64,000 bases of DNA from Moellerella sp963519845 (GCA_963519845.1 CAUQNX010000011.1:62001-126000), one strand, 5' to 3'; positions 44,308 to 54,429 are shown, counted from the first letter of the stretch. The notes: generated by a model not told the origin, from the sequence alone. Program-made: numbers and translations.

Positions 44308-45642
44308 CTACTGCAATTTTAATTGCGGTTTGATCTCTTTCACCATCGCCATATATTCTGTTCTCTCTTTGCCTGTTAATCCACCGGAGCTTGGTAGCTT
44401 AGCGGTTAATGGATTGACAGCTTGCTGATTGACCCAGAGTTCAAAGTGTAAGTGAGGTCCTGTTGAGCGCCCTGTATTACCAGAAAGACCAACACGATCA
44501 CCACGTTTCACTTTTTGTCCTGGTTTAACCAATAACTGGCGCATATGCATATAACGCGTTGTATATTGGCGACCGTGGCGAATAGCAACAAAGTTACCCG
44601 CGGCACCACTGAATTTAGCCACCACAACTTCACCATCACCAACAGCTAAAACCGGTGTACCTACTGGCATCGCAAAATCGACGCCTTTATGTGGCGCAAC
44701 ACGCCCCGTCACCGGATTGATACGGCGCGGATTAAAATTAGAGGATACGCGGAACTGTTTAGAAGTCGGGAAACGTAAGAATCCACGCTCTAAGCCGTTA
44801 CCTTCGCTATCATAAAAACGGCCATCACTGGAGCGGAATGCATAATAGTTTTTGCCACCATTTTGCAAACGAACACCTAATAATTGGCTCTGTTCTGTTT
44901 TACCATCAAGGACTTCACGGCTGAGCAATACAGTAAATTTATCGCCCTTTTTCAGTTTACGGAAATCAACTTGCCACTGTAAGGCTTTGATAACATCTCG
45001 TGATTCTGCACGATTTAGCCCTGCATTACCCGCACTAGTAGCAAAACTGCCATCAATGGTGCCTTGGAAAATGCTGTTTTGCCATTCGCCTTTGATCTGT
45101 TCAGTGACTTCTTTAAAGCTATTGGTGGTGCCAACACGGGTATAGACACGAATTTCACGACGAGAAACATCCCATGTTAGAGACTGTAATTCGCCATCCG
45201 CATTTAGCGTCCAGCTCATGGTTTGCCCAATCTTAAGATTACGCAAGGCCTTGTGTTGATTGGCTAAGGTTGCAACATCACCCGCTTCAATACCAAATTG
45301 CGCTAAAATGGTTGATAAATTATCGCCACTCGCGACCACATATTCGTGGGTATCCGGTGTTGAATCGCCTGTTTCGGTTGATTCTGTGTCTGTATCTGCT
45401 AGTCCTTCATCAGGTAATTGGTCACTACTATCGAGAATGATGTCATCCGTCGCACTATTATTAGTAATAAACGGCAGCGCCAAAGGGATAGTGGTATCTA
45501 CATCATTTGCATTATCAGTTAAATGCACTGGCCGCCAGATAGCGACGGCCAATGTTGCTACGGTTAAGGTCGCTAACATAAATTTATGTGGCTTCGATAA
45601 ATTTCCGTAGACTTGAAAAAAGTTTTTCGTTAGTTGCTGCAC
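44308..45642 (-). CDS. mepM: Murein DD-endopeptidase MepM
   Basis: The 444-residue protein (E. coli 440) has an N-terminal membrane anchor (about 18-38) and a LysM-like segment (HEYVVASGDNLSTILAQFGI). The C-terminal M23 zinc peptidase domain has HKGVDFAMP and HLHFEL metal motifs. It cuts peptide cross-links so new strands can be inserted. It starts 20 bases after znuA on the same strand, so zinc-dependent control through the Zur-like box is possible. Confidence 0.95.
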   Translation of the reverse strand: MQQLTKNFFQVYGNLSKPHKFMLATLTVATLAVAIWRPVHLTDNANDVDTTIPLALPFITNNSATDDIILDSSDQLPDEGLADTDTESTETGDSTPDTHEYVVASGDNLSTILAQFGIEAGDVATLANQHKALRNLKIGQTMSWTLNADGELQSLTWDVSRREIRVYTRVGTTNSFKEVTEQIKGEWQNSIFQGTIDGSFATSAGNAGLNRAESRDVIKALQWQVDFRKLKKGDKFTVLLSREVLDGKTEQSQLLGVRLQNGGKNYYAFRSSDGRFYDSEGNGLERGFLRFPTSKQFRVSSNFNPRRINPVTGRVAPHKGVDFAMPVGTPVLAVGDGEVVVAKFSGAAGNFVAIRHGRQYTTRYMHMRQLLVKPGQKVKRGDRVGLSGNTGRSTGPHLHFELWVNQQAVNPLTAKLPSSGGLTGKERTEYMAMVKEIKPQLKLQ

Positions 45643-45662
45643 TTAAACAATTCCTTCTTGTT

Positions 45663-46628
45663 TCAATTCAGGCAGCTAGCGTATTGCTCCGATAGTTGAG
45701 TTAAAAACTGCATATAACTATCTGGACCTATTTTGATTCCACTTCCTAGTGGATCTAAGGTACCCATACGCGCGGCCGTACCTTTAGCGACGGCTTCAAT
45801 CACAGCAGGCCTGAATTGTGGCTCAGCAAAAACGCATTCCGCTTTTTGCTCAACCAGTTGTGTTCGTATTTGATGTAATTTTTGTGCCCCAGGCTGGATC
45901 TCAGGATTTATCGTAAAGTGCCCCAATGGGGTTAACTGATAGTGTTTTTCAAAGTAGCCATAAGCATCGTGAAAAACGAAATATCCCTTGTTTTTGGCCG
46001 GACGCAAAATATTAGCAACTTCTTGATCATTTTGCGCCATCTTTTCGTTGAATTTACGAAGGTTTACGTCCAGCTTGGATTTGCTATCAGGATAAATCAC
46101 CAATAAACGGTCATATATGCTTTGAGCCGCCTGTTTAGCTATCTCTGGTGAGAGCCAGATGTGCGTATTATACTCGCCATGAGAATGATGTTCATGACCC
46201 ACCTCAAAATTCCCATCATCATTCTTACTATGTTGGTGCTCTGGCTCATCATCATGATGATGGTCATCGCCACCCGCCGTCATTAAGGCCTTAATTTTTG
46301 GCTCACTCATTAGGGCTAGATTACTTTTTGCATCTAATTGACTAAGCGGTTTTTCAAGAAACATCTCCATATCGGGACCAACCCATACAAAGAGATCTGC
46401 TTGCTTTATTTTTCTCAAATCAGAAGGTTTTAACGCATAATCATGGGGTGAGGCGCCATCAGGTAATAGCACCTGAGTTTCAGTCACACCATCGGCAATA
46501 CCTGCGGCGATAAAAGCCAAAGGTCGAATCGAGGTGATAACATCAGCTTGTGCGACTATGGGTAAAATAGTGCTGATCACCGAGGCGAGTAATAATTTTT
46601 TCGCAATCATTCTTGGCTTCTTATTCAT
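45663..46628 (-). CDS. znuA: Zinc-binding periplasmic protein ZnuA
   Basis: The 321-residue precursor has a signal peptide (cleavage near VAQA-DV, about residue 28). An internal His/Asp-rich loop (about 140-175, with DDHHHDDEPEHQH and GHEHHSHGEYN) is the zinc-sensing loop of the family. Further landmarks are GYFVFHDAYGYFEKH and GTLDPLGSG. It captures zinc for ZnuBC. It is divergent from znuC across a Zur-like palindrome. Confidence 0.96.
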   Translation of the reverse strand: MNKKPRMIAKKLLLASVISTILPIVAQADVITSIRPLAFIAAGIADGVTETQVLLPDGASPHDYALKPSDLRKIKQADLFVWVGPDMEMFLEKPLSQLDAKSNLALMSEPKIKALMTAGGDDHHHDDEPEHQHSKNDDGNFEVGHEHHSHGEYNTHIWLSPEIAKQAAQSIYDRLLVIYPDSKSKLDVNLRKFNEKMAQNDQEVANILRPAKNKGYFVFHDAYGYFEKHYQLTPLGHFTINPEIQPGAQKLHQIRTQLVEQKAECVFAEPQFRPAVIEAVAKGTAARMGTLDPLGSGIKIGPDSYMQFLTQLSEQYASCLN

Positions 46629-46656
46629 GTTTTCAATATTCCGTGCTTTTATTTTT

Positions 46657-46680
46657 GAGATGTTATATTATAACGTCCTC
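46657..46680. promoter_or_regulatory. Zur box between znuA and znuC
   Basis: GAGATGTTATATTATAACGT with flanking CCTC is a near-palindrome centred on TGTTAT-ATT-ATAACG. It fits the Zur box of enterobacterial znu promoters, which block both divergent units when zinc is sufficient. Confidence 0.8.
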
Positions 46681-46704
46681 TCGATTCTGCAAGATATTTT
46701 TCAC

Positions 46705-47472
46705 ATGCAAGCATTACTCAGTTTAAAACATATTTCGGTCTCCTTCGGTGAACGCCGAGTTCTAAAAGATGTGACATTCACGCTGCATAAGGGTGAAATT
46801 TTGACACTTCTCGGCCCTAATGGTGCGGGAAAGTCGACTATTGTACGTATCGTTCTCGGTCTGCTGCCTCCCACAACGGGAACAATTGACAGAAACGAGC
46901 ACCTCTCTATCGGCTATGTGCCACAAAAACTTTACCTTGATGCGACTATGCCATTAACGGTAAAACGTTTTATGATGCTCAAACCTAAGGTCAAAGCGGC
47001 TGAAATTCTGCCTGCGCTTGAACGAGTTAAGGCATCACATCTGATCGATCAACCAATGCAAAAACTTTCTGGCGGCGAAAATCAACGGGTTTTACTTGCC
47101 CGCGCCCTGCTTAATCAGCCTGATTTATTGGTGTTAGATGAACCGACACAGGGTGTTGATGTTAGTGGCCAAATCGCCTTGTATGATCTGATTAATCAGC
47201 TGCGGACAGAGCTTAATTGTGGTGTGTTAATGGTGTCTCATGATCTCCATTTAGTGATGGCGAAAACAGATAAAGTCCTATGTATTAATGGCCATATCTG
47301 CTGCTCGGGCACGCCTGAGGCGGTCTCCACTCACCCTGAATTTATTGCTATGTTTGGTCATCGCGGTGCGCAACAGCTTGGCGTTTATCGCCATAATCAT
47401 AACCATCAGCATGATTTAGAAGGTAAAGTTATTCAGCCGCATCAGCACAGTAAGGATTGTAATCATGATTGA
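46705..47472 (+). CDS. znuC: Zinc ABC transporter ATP-binding protein ZnuC
   Basis: The start at 46705 gives 255 residues; an extended frame back to 46534 overlaps znuA and is not real. Walker A (GPNGAGKST), the signature LSGGENQR and Walker B (LLVLDEPTQGVD) are intact. The C-terminus is histidine-rich (HNHNHQHD, HQHSKDCNHD), as in ZnuC homologues. It overlaps znuB by 8 bases. Confidence 0.96.
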   Translation: MQALLSLKHISVSFGERRVLKDVTFTLHKGEILTLLGPNGAGKSTIVRIVLGLLPPTTGTIDRNEHLSIGYVPQKLYLDATMPLTVKRFMMLKPKVKAAEILPALERVKASHLIDQPMQKLSGGENQRVLLARALLNQPDLLVLDEPTQGVDVSGQIALYDLINQLRTELNCGVLMVSHDLHLVMAKTDKVLCINGHICCSGTPEAVSTHPEFIAMFGHRGAQQLGVYRHNHNHQHDLEGKVIQPHQHSKDCNHD

Positions 47473-48250
47473 GTTATTACTTCCGGGCTGGCTAGCGGGG
47501 ATGTTTTTGGCTATCGCAGCAGGTCCGTTAGGATCTTTTGTCGTCTGGCGTAAAATGTCCTATTTTGGTGATACCCTCGCCCACGCCTCCTTGCTGGGTG
47601 TCGCCTTTGGCTTGATGCTCAATGTCAATCCTTTCTATACCGTGATTGGCGTGACATTGATCCTAGCCCTGATATTGGTATGGTTAGAAAAGCGCCCTCA
47701 ATTAGCCGTTGATACCTTATTGGGAATTATGGCCCATAGCTCATTATCACTGGGACTGGTGGTTGTCAGCTTAATGGACAATGTGCGAGTGGATTTGATG
47801 GCTTATCTGTTCGGCGATCTACTCTCTGTTACTTATACCGATGTAGTGTCGATTTTAATTGGTGTGATCATTGTCTGCGGCTTGATTTTTTGGCAATGGC
47901 GCGCGCTCTTATCCATGACCATCAATCAAGAGTTGGCTTTTGTCGATGGCATTAAAATTCAGCGCTTACGTATTTTGCTGATGATGGTTACCGCACTCAC
48001 CATTGGTATTGCAATGAAATTTGTCGGTGCACTGATTATTACTTCCTTGCTGATTATCCCTGCGGCGACCGCCCGACGATTTGCTCGCACACCTGAGCAA
48101 ATGGCCTCAATTGCGGTACTGATTGGTATGTTGGCGGTTACTGGTGGGCTTGCCCTCTCCGCACTCTATGATACGCCAGCGGGGCCTTCGGTAGTTCTCT
48201 CGGCAGCGATTTTATTTGTCGCCAGTTTAACCGTTCGCGCCAAAAACTAA
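47465..48250 (+). CDS. znuB: Zinc ABC transporter permease ZnuB
   Basis: The 261-residue ABC-3 family permease has about seven or eight transmembrane helices and the family start (LLPGWLAGMFLAIAAGPLGSF). It forms the channel for zinc import with ZnuC and ZnuA. It overlaps znuC and is followed by a strong terminator. Confidence 0.96.
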   Translation: MIELLLPGWLAGMFLAIAAGPLGSFVVWRKMSYFGDTLAHASLLGVAFGLMLNVNPFYTVIGVTLILALILVWLEKRPQLAVDTLLGIMAHSSLSLGLVVVSLMDNVRVDLMAYLFGDLLSVTYTDVVSILIGVIIVCGLIFWQWRALLSMTINQELAFVDGIKIQRLRILLMMVTALTIGIAMKFVGALIITSLLIIPAATARRFARTPEQMASIAVLIGMLAVTGGLALSALYDTPAGPSVVLSAAILFVASLTVRAKN

Positions 48251-48277
48251 TTTTGCCCCTTTGCTATGCTATAACTA

Positions 48278-48316
48278 AAAAAATGCCCTGAGAGTTTAAT
48301 TTCAGGGCATTTTTTA
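48278..48316. terminator. Bidirectional terminator between znuB and ruvB
   Basis: A perfect 14-bp stem (AAAAAATGCCCTGA / TCAGGGCATTTTTT) with a 10-nt loop lies between convergent genes. Confidence 0.93.
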
Positions 48317-48342
48317 TTGGTTATTCGGTGGTTTACGCTGAG

Positions 48343-49356
48343 TTAGTTGGCCGTTTTCGGGGTTAAACCAAAATGATGATAAGCGTGACCAGTGGCAATA
48401 CGACCGCGAGGTGTCCGCTGGATAAATCCTTGCTGAATTAAGTAGGGTTCAACCACATCTTCAATGGTTTCTCGCTCTTCACCAATCGCCGCCGCTAGAT
48501 TATCCACACCAACGGGCCCGCCCATAAATTTATCAATAATGGCAATTAATAATTTTCGGTCGAGATAGTCAAAACCCGCAGAATCGACATTCAGCATATC
48601 CAAGGCTTTATTGGCAGTCAGCTCATCAATATCACCATTGCCTTTGACTTGAGCAAAGTCTCTTACTCGTCTTAATAGGCGATTGGTAATACGTGGCGTG
48701 CCTCTTGAGCGCATGGCAATCTGTTTTGCTCCTTCAGGCGTCATCTCTAAGCCCATAAAACGGGCACTGCGAGTAACTATATGTTGTAAATCTTCAACAT
48801 TATAGAACTCGAGACGCTGAACAATACCAAAGCGATCTCTTAGGGGAGAGGTGAGTGAGCCAGCGCGTGTGGTTGCGCCAATTAAGGTAAAGGGCGGCAA
48901 ATCAATTTTAATCGAACGAGCCGCAGGTCCTTCACCAATCATCAGATCTAACTGATAATCTTCCATTGCCGGATAGAGTATCTCTTCGACCACTGGGGAT
49001 AAACGGTGAATTTCATCAATAAATAGAACATCATGGGGCTCTAGGTTGGTCAACATGGCCGCCAAATCGCCCGCTCTTTCCAGTACTGGACCTGAGGTTG
49101 TACGTAAATTAACCCCCATTTCATTAGCCACTATGCCCGCTAATGTGGTCTTTCCTAAGCCCGGAGGACCAAAAATAAGCAGATGATCAAGGGCATCACC
49201 ACGCATGCGTGCGGCCTGAATAAAGATCTCCATCTGCTCTTTGACTTGCGGCTGACCGATATATTCAGCGAGTAATTTCGGTCTAATGGCACGATCGATA
49301 GCTTCCTCTTCATCATGAAGAACTTCGGCAGATATCAAGCGATCAGCTTCAATCAT
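48343..49356 (-). CDS. ruvB: Holliday junction helicase motor RuvB
   Basis: The 337-residue AAA+ ATPase has Walker A (GPPGLGKTT), Walker B (VLFIDEIHRL), sensor region (GATTRAGSL) and arginine finger region (RSRGTPRITNRLLRR). It drives branch migration with RuvA. It lies 51 bases after ruvA. Confidence 0.97.
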   Translation of the reverse strand: MIEADRLISAEVLHDEEEAIDRAIRPKLLAEYIGQPQVKEQMEIFIQAARMRGDALDHLLIFGPPGLGKTTLAGIVANEMGVNLRTTSGPVLERAGDLAAMLTNLEPHDVLFIDEIHRLSPVVEEILYPAMEDYQLDLMIGEGPAARSIKIDLPPFTLIGATTRAGSLTSPLRDRFGIVQRLEFYNVEDLQHIVTRSARFMGLEMTPEGAKQIAMRSRGTPRITNRLLRRVRDFAQVKGNGDIDELTANKALDMLNVDSAGFDYLDRKLLIAIIDKFMGGPVGVDNLAAAIGEERETIEDVVEPYLIQQGFIQRTPRGRIATGHAYHHFGLTPKTAN

Positions 49357-49407
49357 CTTTGTGTTTCCTTTATTCTTTTTTTAGCTGCAATCGGGCTGAA
49401 ATAGTCT

Positions 49408-50025
49408 TTAGAGTGCAGCGCGTAACGCATCACGGATCAAGGTCTCACAATCTGCGCCCGGTTTGGCGACTTTGCTCACCATACGGCTAGCTTCTTGTAG
49501 CTTATAACCCAGTGAAACCAATGCGGTTGCCGCTTCTGCCTCGATATCCATGGCGCTTTTGTTACTCGAACTCACCGCCGGTAAGCTAATGTCACTAGTT
49601 GGATTAAAGAGATCACCATTCAAGCCTTTAAAGCGATCTTTCATTTCAACAACCAGTCGCTCAGCGGTTTTTTTGCCAATACCGGGTAATTTCACCAGTG
49701 TGACAATCGACTCTTGTTCGATAGCGGTAACAAATTGCTGTGCTGACATACCGGAGAGAATACCCAGCGCCATTTTAGGCCCAACACCGTTAACTTTGAT
49801 TAGTTCTCTAAATAGGGCTCTTTCCTGTTTATCGTTAAAGCCATACAGCAGCTGAGCATCCTCTCTAACAATAAACTGTGTGAATATAATAGCTTCTTGC
49901 CCGATATCAGGTAATTCATAGAAACAGGTCATGGGCATACAGACTTCATAACCGACGCCCTGTGTTTCAAGTAACACAATCGGGGGCTGCTTCTCTAAAA
50001 TGATGCCTCTTAAACGACCAATCAC
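49408..50025 (-). CDS. ruvA: Holliday junction-binding protein RuvA
   Basis: The 205-residue protein starts MIGRLRGIILEKQPP and has the OB-fold domain. Helix-hairpin-helix motifs (VNGVGPKMALGILSG and LPGIGKKTAERLVVEM) bind DNA. A C-terminal RuvB-contact domain is present. It lies between ruvC and ruvB on the same strand. Confidence 0.97.
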   Translation of the reverse strand: MIGRLRGIILEKQPPIVLLETQGVGYEVCMPMTCFYELPDIGQEAIIFTQFIVREDAQLLYGFNDKQERALFRELIKVNGVGPKMALGILSGMSAQQFVTAIEQESIVTLVKLPGIGKKTAERLVVEMKDRFKGLNGDLFNPTSDISLPAVSSSNKSAMDIEAEAATALVSLGYKLQEASRMVSKVAKPGADCETLIRDALRAAL

Positions 50026-50097
50026 ACTGATATCCTCATCTGCAAAAATAAATAGACTCGTTTATATCATAAAAAAGGCTGGATGCATATCCAGCCA

Positions 50098-50619
50098 CTA
50101 TCTTAAACGACCGCGCGTTAGCACCAATCGGGGATCCCCTACGCGCAGGAGATTCTGATTAAAATGACAATGGGTAATAGCGATGGCTAATGCGTCAGCG
50201 GCATCGGCTTGCGGGTTGGCAGATAATTTTAAAATTGATTTGACCATATGTTGAACTTGGCTTTTTTCTGCGGCGCCAGTTCCAACAACTGTCTGTTTTA
50301 CTTGACGGGCGGCATATTCAAAGACAGGAACGGCATTATTCACCGAGGCCAAAATAGCCACGCCCCTCGCCTGACCCAGTTTTAATGCTGAGTCCGGATT
50401 TTTGGCCATAAAGACCTGCTCGATAGCAAATGAGTCTGGTTGATACTGAGTAATAATTTCCATCACACCAGCATAAATACGCTGCAATCGCGTTGGCAGA
50501 TCATCAACTTTAGTACGAATACAGCCACTGCCGAGATAAAGAAGCTGACGGCCTTGTTGGCGGATCACGCCATAACCTGTCACTCGCGAGCCAGGGTCTA
50601 TTCCCAATATTATGGACAC
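50098..50619 (-). CDS. ruvC: Holliday junction resolvase RuvC
   Basis: The 173-residue nuclease keeps its acidic catalytic set: Asp in GIDPGSR (residue 7), Glu in FAIEQVF, and Asp residues in ADAADALAIA. It nicks Holliday junctions symmetrically. It precedes ruvA by 72 bases. Confidence 0.97.
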   Translation of the reverse strand: MSIILGIDPGSRVTGYGVIRQQGRQLLYLGSGCIRTKVDDLPTRLQRIYAGVMEIITQYQPDSFAIEQVFMAKNPDSALKLGQARGVAILASVNNAVPVFEYAARQVKQTVVGTGAAEKSQVQHMVKSILKLSANPQADAADALAIAITHCHFNQNLLRVGDPRLVLTRGRLR

Positions 50620-50742
50620 TTCGATTAACCTAAGAGCGATATGATGGATGGGTGATGCGTTAGAGAAAGTGAACTAATGGAAGCACACTTTCTCTACGCG
50701 AACTATACAAACTCGCCTAACTGAGTGTTAGTCTGAGCTGGA

Positions 50743-51486
50743 TTAAAGTTGTTCTGCAACTTCATCAGAAATATCACCATTATGGTAAACTTCCTGAACA
50801 TCGTCTGAATCTTCCAGCATATCGAGTAAGCGTAATAATTTAGGTGCGGTTTCCACATCTAACTCAGCTTTTGTCGATGGGATCATTGAGACTTCGGCCG
50901 CTTCGGCTTTAAAGCCCGCTGCATCCAGTGCATCTTTCACTGCACCAAAAGCTTCTGGCGTCGTGTAAACATCAATAGCACCGTCATCATAAGTTTCAAC
51001 ATCATCAGCACCCGCTTCAATCGCGGCTTCCATCAATGCATCTTCATCAGCACCAGGGGCATAAGTGATCACACCACGTTTAGTAAACAGATAAGCAACT
51101 GAACCATCTGTACCTAAATTACCGCCCGTTTTTGTGAAGGCGTGACGAACATCAGAAACCGTACGGTTACGATTATCACTTAAACATTCGACCATAACGG
51201 CGGTTCCACCCGGACCATATCCTTCATAAATGATAGTTTCCATATTATCATTTTCGTCGTTACCCACACCACGCGCAATCGCACGGTTTAAGGTATCACG
51301 CGTCATATTGTTTGATAAGGCTTTATCGACGGCAGCACGCAAACGTGGATTAGAATCGACATCTCCACCACCAAGACGTGCGGCTGTTACCAGCTCACGA
51401 ATAATTTTAGTGAAGATTTTGCCGCGTTTAGAATCTTGCGCTGCTTTACGGTGTTTGGTGTTGGCCCACTTACTATGACCTGCCAT
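50743..51486 (-). CDS. yebC: YebC family translation/transcription factor
   Basis: The 247-residue protein begins MAGHSKWANTKHRKAAQDSKRG, the hallmark of the YebC/TACO1 family. It contains YEGYGPGG. Recent work on this family points to relief of ribosome stalling; earlier work called it a DNA-binding regulator. It lies upstream of ruvC in the E. coli arrangement. Confidence 0.96.
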   Translation of the reverse strand: MAGHSKWANTKHRKAAQDSKRGKIFTKIIRELVTAARLGGGDVDSNPRLRAAVDKALSNNMTRDTLNRAIARGVGNDENDNMETIIYEGYGPGGTAVMVECLSDNRNRTVSDVRHAFTKTGGNLGTDGSVAYLFTKRGVITYAPGADEDALMEAAIEAGADDVETYDDGAIDVYTTPEAFGAVKDALDAAGFKAEAAEVSMIPSTKAELDVETAPKLLRLLDMLEDSDDVQEVYHNGDISDEVAEQL

Positions 51487-51516
51487 GAAATTTCTCCAAA
51501 AACATAAGTAAAATAA

Positions 51517-51954
51517 TTAATTAACAAATTCGATAATTGCCTGACTATTACTCCAAGATTTTGTCAGTTCAGCGGCCTGTGCTGGTTGCATCCAGCGATA
51601 AGCTAGATGCTCAGTCAGTTGTGGGGTTAGCTCTTCAGGTAACTCCAGTGTGAACCAATGCTCCTTGCAATGCGTAATATCAGGCGCGTAGCGATGCCGA
51701 AAGTGTGGAAATATTTCAAAGATCACACTGCGATGGCGATCGCTTAAAGGTAACTCTCTCGCAAGCACATCAATGCCGATTTCTTCTTTTATTTCGCGAG
51801 CCGCTGTTTCTGCGGGTAACTCCCCGACGTCCAAACTGCCTGTAACAGATTGCCAGAAGTCAGGATCATCTCGCCTTTGCATCATAAGCACCCGGCCAGT
51901 ACTTTTGCTCGAAATCACAATCAATACAGACTCTGGGCGCTTATAGATTTTCAT
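51517..51954 (-). CDS. nudB: Dihydroneopterin triphosphate diphosphatase NudB
   Basis: The 145-residue Nudix hydrolase has the box GELPAETAAREIKEEIGI. It also has HRYAPDITHCKEHWF, as in NudB. It removes pyrophosphate from dihydroneopterin triphosphate in folate synthesis. It lies 22 bases after aspS on the same strand. The ribosome site is weak; a TTG one codon earlier is a less likely start. Confidence 0.94.
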   Translation of the reverse strand: MKIYKRPESVLIVISSKSTGRVLMMQRRDDPDFWQSVTGSLDVGELPAETAAREIKEEIGIDVLARELPLSDRHRSVIFEIFPHFRHRYAPDITHCKEHWFTLELPEELTPQLTEHLAYRWMQPAQAAELTKSWSNSQAIIEFVN

Positions 51955-51975
51955 CAAGAATATAACTCAGTTATG

Positions 51976-53739
51976 TTATTTTTTGGCAATCACTTGTATT
52001 GCCAGTTCAGTCAGTGAATCAGGATTCGCATGACTTGGCGCATCCGTCATCAAACAAGCTGCGGCTGTTGTTTTCGGGAAAGCAATAACATCACGGATAT
52101 TATCGGTTCCTGTTAACAGCATCGTCAATCGGTCAAGACCGAATGCTAAACCTGCATGAGGTGGAGCACCATATTTTAATGCATCTAATAAGAAGCCAAA
52201 TTTTTCACGTTGATCTTCTTCCGTAATGCCTAAAATACCAAATACCACTTGTTGCATTTCATTGCGATGAATACGAACAGAACCGCCACCCACTTCATAA
52301 CCATTGATCACCATATCATAGGCGTTTGCAATGGCAGTTTCGGGTTTAGCCGCCAACTGCTCTGGGGTGAAGTCCAGTGGTGAAGTAAATGGATGGTGCA
52401 TCGCCGTTAAGCCACCTTCGCCATTCTCTTCAAACATAGGGAAATCAACCACCCATAGCGGGCACCAAGCGGTCAGATCGGTCAATGCAAGGTCACGGCC
52501 AATTTTCAGACGCAGTGCACCCATAGAGTCGGTCACTACATTGCTACGTCCAGCACCAAACAGAATGATATCACCATCTTGTGCATCAGTACGTGACAGC
52601 AGTTGCTCAACCACTTCTGCGTTTAAGAATTTAGCTACTGGGCTTTGAATACCTTCTAAGCCATTAGCGCGCTCATTAACCTTCATCCAAGCGAGACCTT
52701 TAGCGCCATAAATTTCAACGAATTTAGCATATTCATCGATATTTTTACGGCTCATTGAGGCACCCGTTGGCACTTTAAGCGCGACAACACGACCTTTAGG
52801 ATCATTAGCTGGCTGAGCAAAAACAGCAAACTCAACATCTTTAACCAGATCGGCTATATCCACTAATTCCATTGGGTTACGTAAATCCGGCTTATCCGAA
52901 CCATAACGACGCATAGCTTCTGCGAAGGTCATCACAGGGAATTGACCTAAATCGACATTTTTAGTCTCTAACCAGAGTTCGTGGATCATGCGTTCCATGA
53001 TTTCACGGACTTGAGGAGCCGTCATAAATGAGGTTTCAACATCGATTTGCGTAAATTCAGGTTGACGATCTGCTCGTAAATCTTCATCGCGGAAACATTT
53101 AACGATTTGATAATAACGGTCAAAACCCGCCACCATCAGCAGTTGTTTAAATAGTTGAGGCGATTGCGGCAGTGCGTAGAATTTACCTTTATGCACTCGG
53201 CTCGGCACTAAGTAATCACGAGCACCTTCAGGCGTTGCTTTAGTTAGCATTGGGGTTTCAACATCCACGAAACCTTCGCTATCCATAAAGCGACGAACAA
53301 AACTGGTAATTTTGGCACGAGTTCTCAAGCGTTGAGACATCTCAGCACGACGTAAATCTAAATAACGGAATTTAAGGCGGCTCTCTTCCGTATTAACTTG
53401 ATTGCTATCCAGTGGAAGTGGCTCTGCTTTATTAAAAATAACGATATTTTCAGCAAAAACTTCAATTTCACCCGTCGCCATATCTTTATTGGCTTGATTT
53501 CCCGGGCGCGCACGGACGGTTCCCGTGATTTGAATACAAAATTCATTACGCAGTTCAGAGGCTTGATTAAAGATATCTTTGCTTTCAGGATCAAAGAAAA
53601 CCTGAACGATACCCTCACGATCACGTAAATCGATAAAAATCAAACCACCAAGATCACGACGACGATTTACCCATCCGCAAAGAGTGACTTTTTGACCTTC
53701 GTGAGCCAGATTCAACTGCCCACAATAATTAGAACGCAT
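51976..53739 (-). CDS. aspS: Aspartyl-tRNA synthetase
   Basis: The 587-residue class II synthetase has an N-terminal OB-fold anticodon domain (CGWVNRRRDLGGLIFIDLRDREG), the class II core (RFRDEDLRADRQPEFTQID) and the bacterial insertion domain. The final motif 3 reads GLAFGLDRLTMLL. It charges tRNA-Asp. It is first in a unit with nudB. Confidence 0.97.
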   Translation of the reverse strand: MRSNYCGQLNLAHEGQKVTLCGWVNRRRDLGGLIFIDLRDREGIVQVFFDPESKDIFNQASELRNEFCIQITGTVRARPGNQANKDMATGEIEVFAENIVIFNKAEPLPLDSNQVNTEESRLKFRYLDLRRAEMSQRLRTRAKITSFVRRFMDSEGFVDVETPMLTKATPEGARDYLVPSRVHKGKFYALPQSPQLFKQLLMVAGFDRYYQIVKCFRDEDLRADRQPEFTQIDVETSFMTAPQVREIMERMIHELWLETKNVDLGQFPVMTFAEAMRRYGSDKPDLRNPMELVDIADLVKDVEFAVFAQPANDPKGRVVALKVPTGASMSRKNIDEYAKFVEIYGAKGLAWMKVNERANGLEGIQSPVAKFLNAEVVEQLLSRTDAQDGDIILFGAGRSNVVTDSMGALRLKIGRDLALTDLTAWCPLWVVDFPMFEENGEGGLTAMHHPFTSPLDFTPEQLAAKPETAIANAYDMVINGYEVGGGSVRIHRNEMQQVVFGILGITEEDQREKFGFLLDALKYGAPPHAGLAFGLDRLTMLLTGTDNIRDVIAFPKTTAAACLMTDAPSHANPDSLTELAIQVIAKK

Positions 53740-54429
53740 ACAATATCCTTTTACTCAGCTTGTTGTTCTTGCTGCAAAAATTTTGGAATATCTTGATAAT
53801 ATCAGGATGCTCAAAAAAAACAGCCATTATACAAGATATTAGAAACCCTATTCGAAAATAAAGCCATTAGCGATATAATTTAATGAAATCAACGCGATGA
53901 CTTAAAATGACGATGATTTTATTAAAAATATAGATAGAATTATATCGGCTAATAGGTATTACATATGATTTTATGTGACTCTTCTAGCTATGTATACATT
54001 GATCTTTTCAATTATTTTCCATATGCCTTGATAATGCTCAAATAACCGCTCAATATGATCACAATGCCTCAGCAATATGGTTACAATATCGAAGCAAATA
54101 GGATCGCTTGAGCTTATACCTCAATTTCTGTTTTATCTGTTATTTGTACTCTTTGTATACAATCGATAGGCGAAGCGAGTTAAGGAATCTACTTGATAAA
54201 AGAGATAGATATTTCCTCACTGAATATCAAGATATTATTTTCACTTAACGCAAAAATTTGAAACATCCTACAATACTCAGAAAAACATCATAATAACCTT
54301 CTACATGTAAATTTTTGGCTGTATGATTTAAACCAAACGTTTTAATATTATTCTATATTATTTATAGATTCAGCTAGAATTTTAGTTTTATCATTGACTT
54401 AACCATTTGGTTAATTAATGGAGTAAAAA
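53740..54429. other. Long non-coding region between aspS and yecN
   Basis: About 690 AT-rich bases hold the two divergent promoters and a pair of 15-base near-repeats (CAATATGATCACAAT at 54051 and CAATATGGTTACAAT at 54073) spaced 22 bases apart. E. coli has yecD and yecE in the corresponding region; I see no remnants of them. Confidence 0.55.

Noticed and set aside
46534..46704. N-terminal extension of znuC by 57 codons
   Set aside because: It overlaps the znuA start and the Zur-like box, and ZnuC homologues begin at MQALLSLKHI or equivalent.
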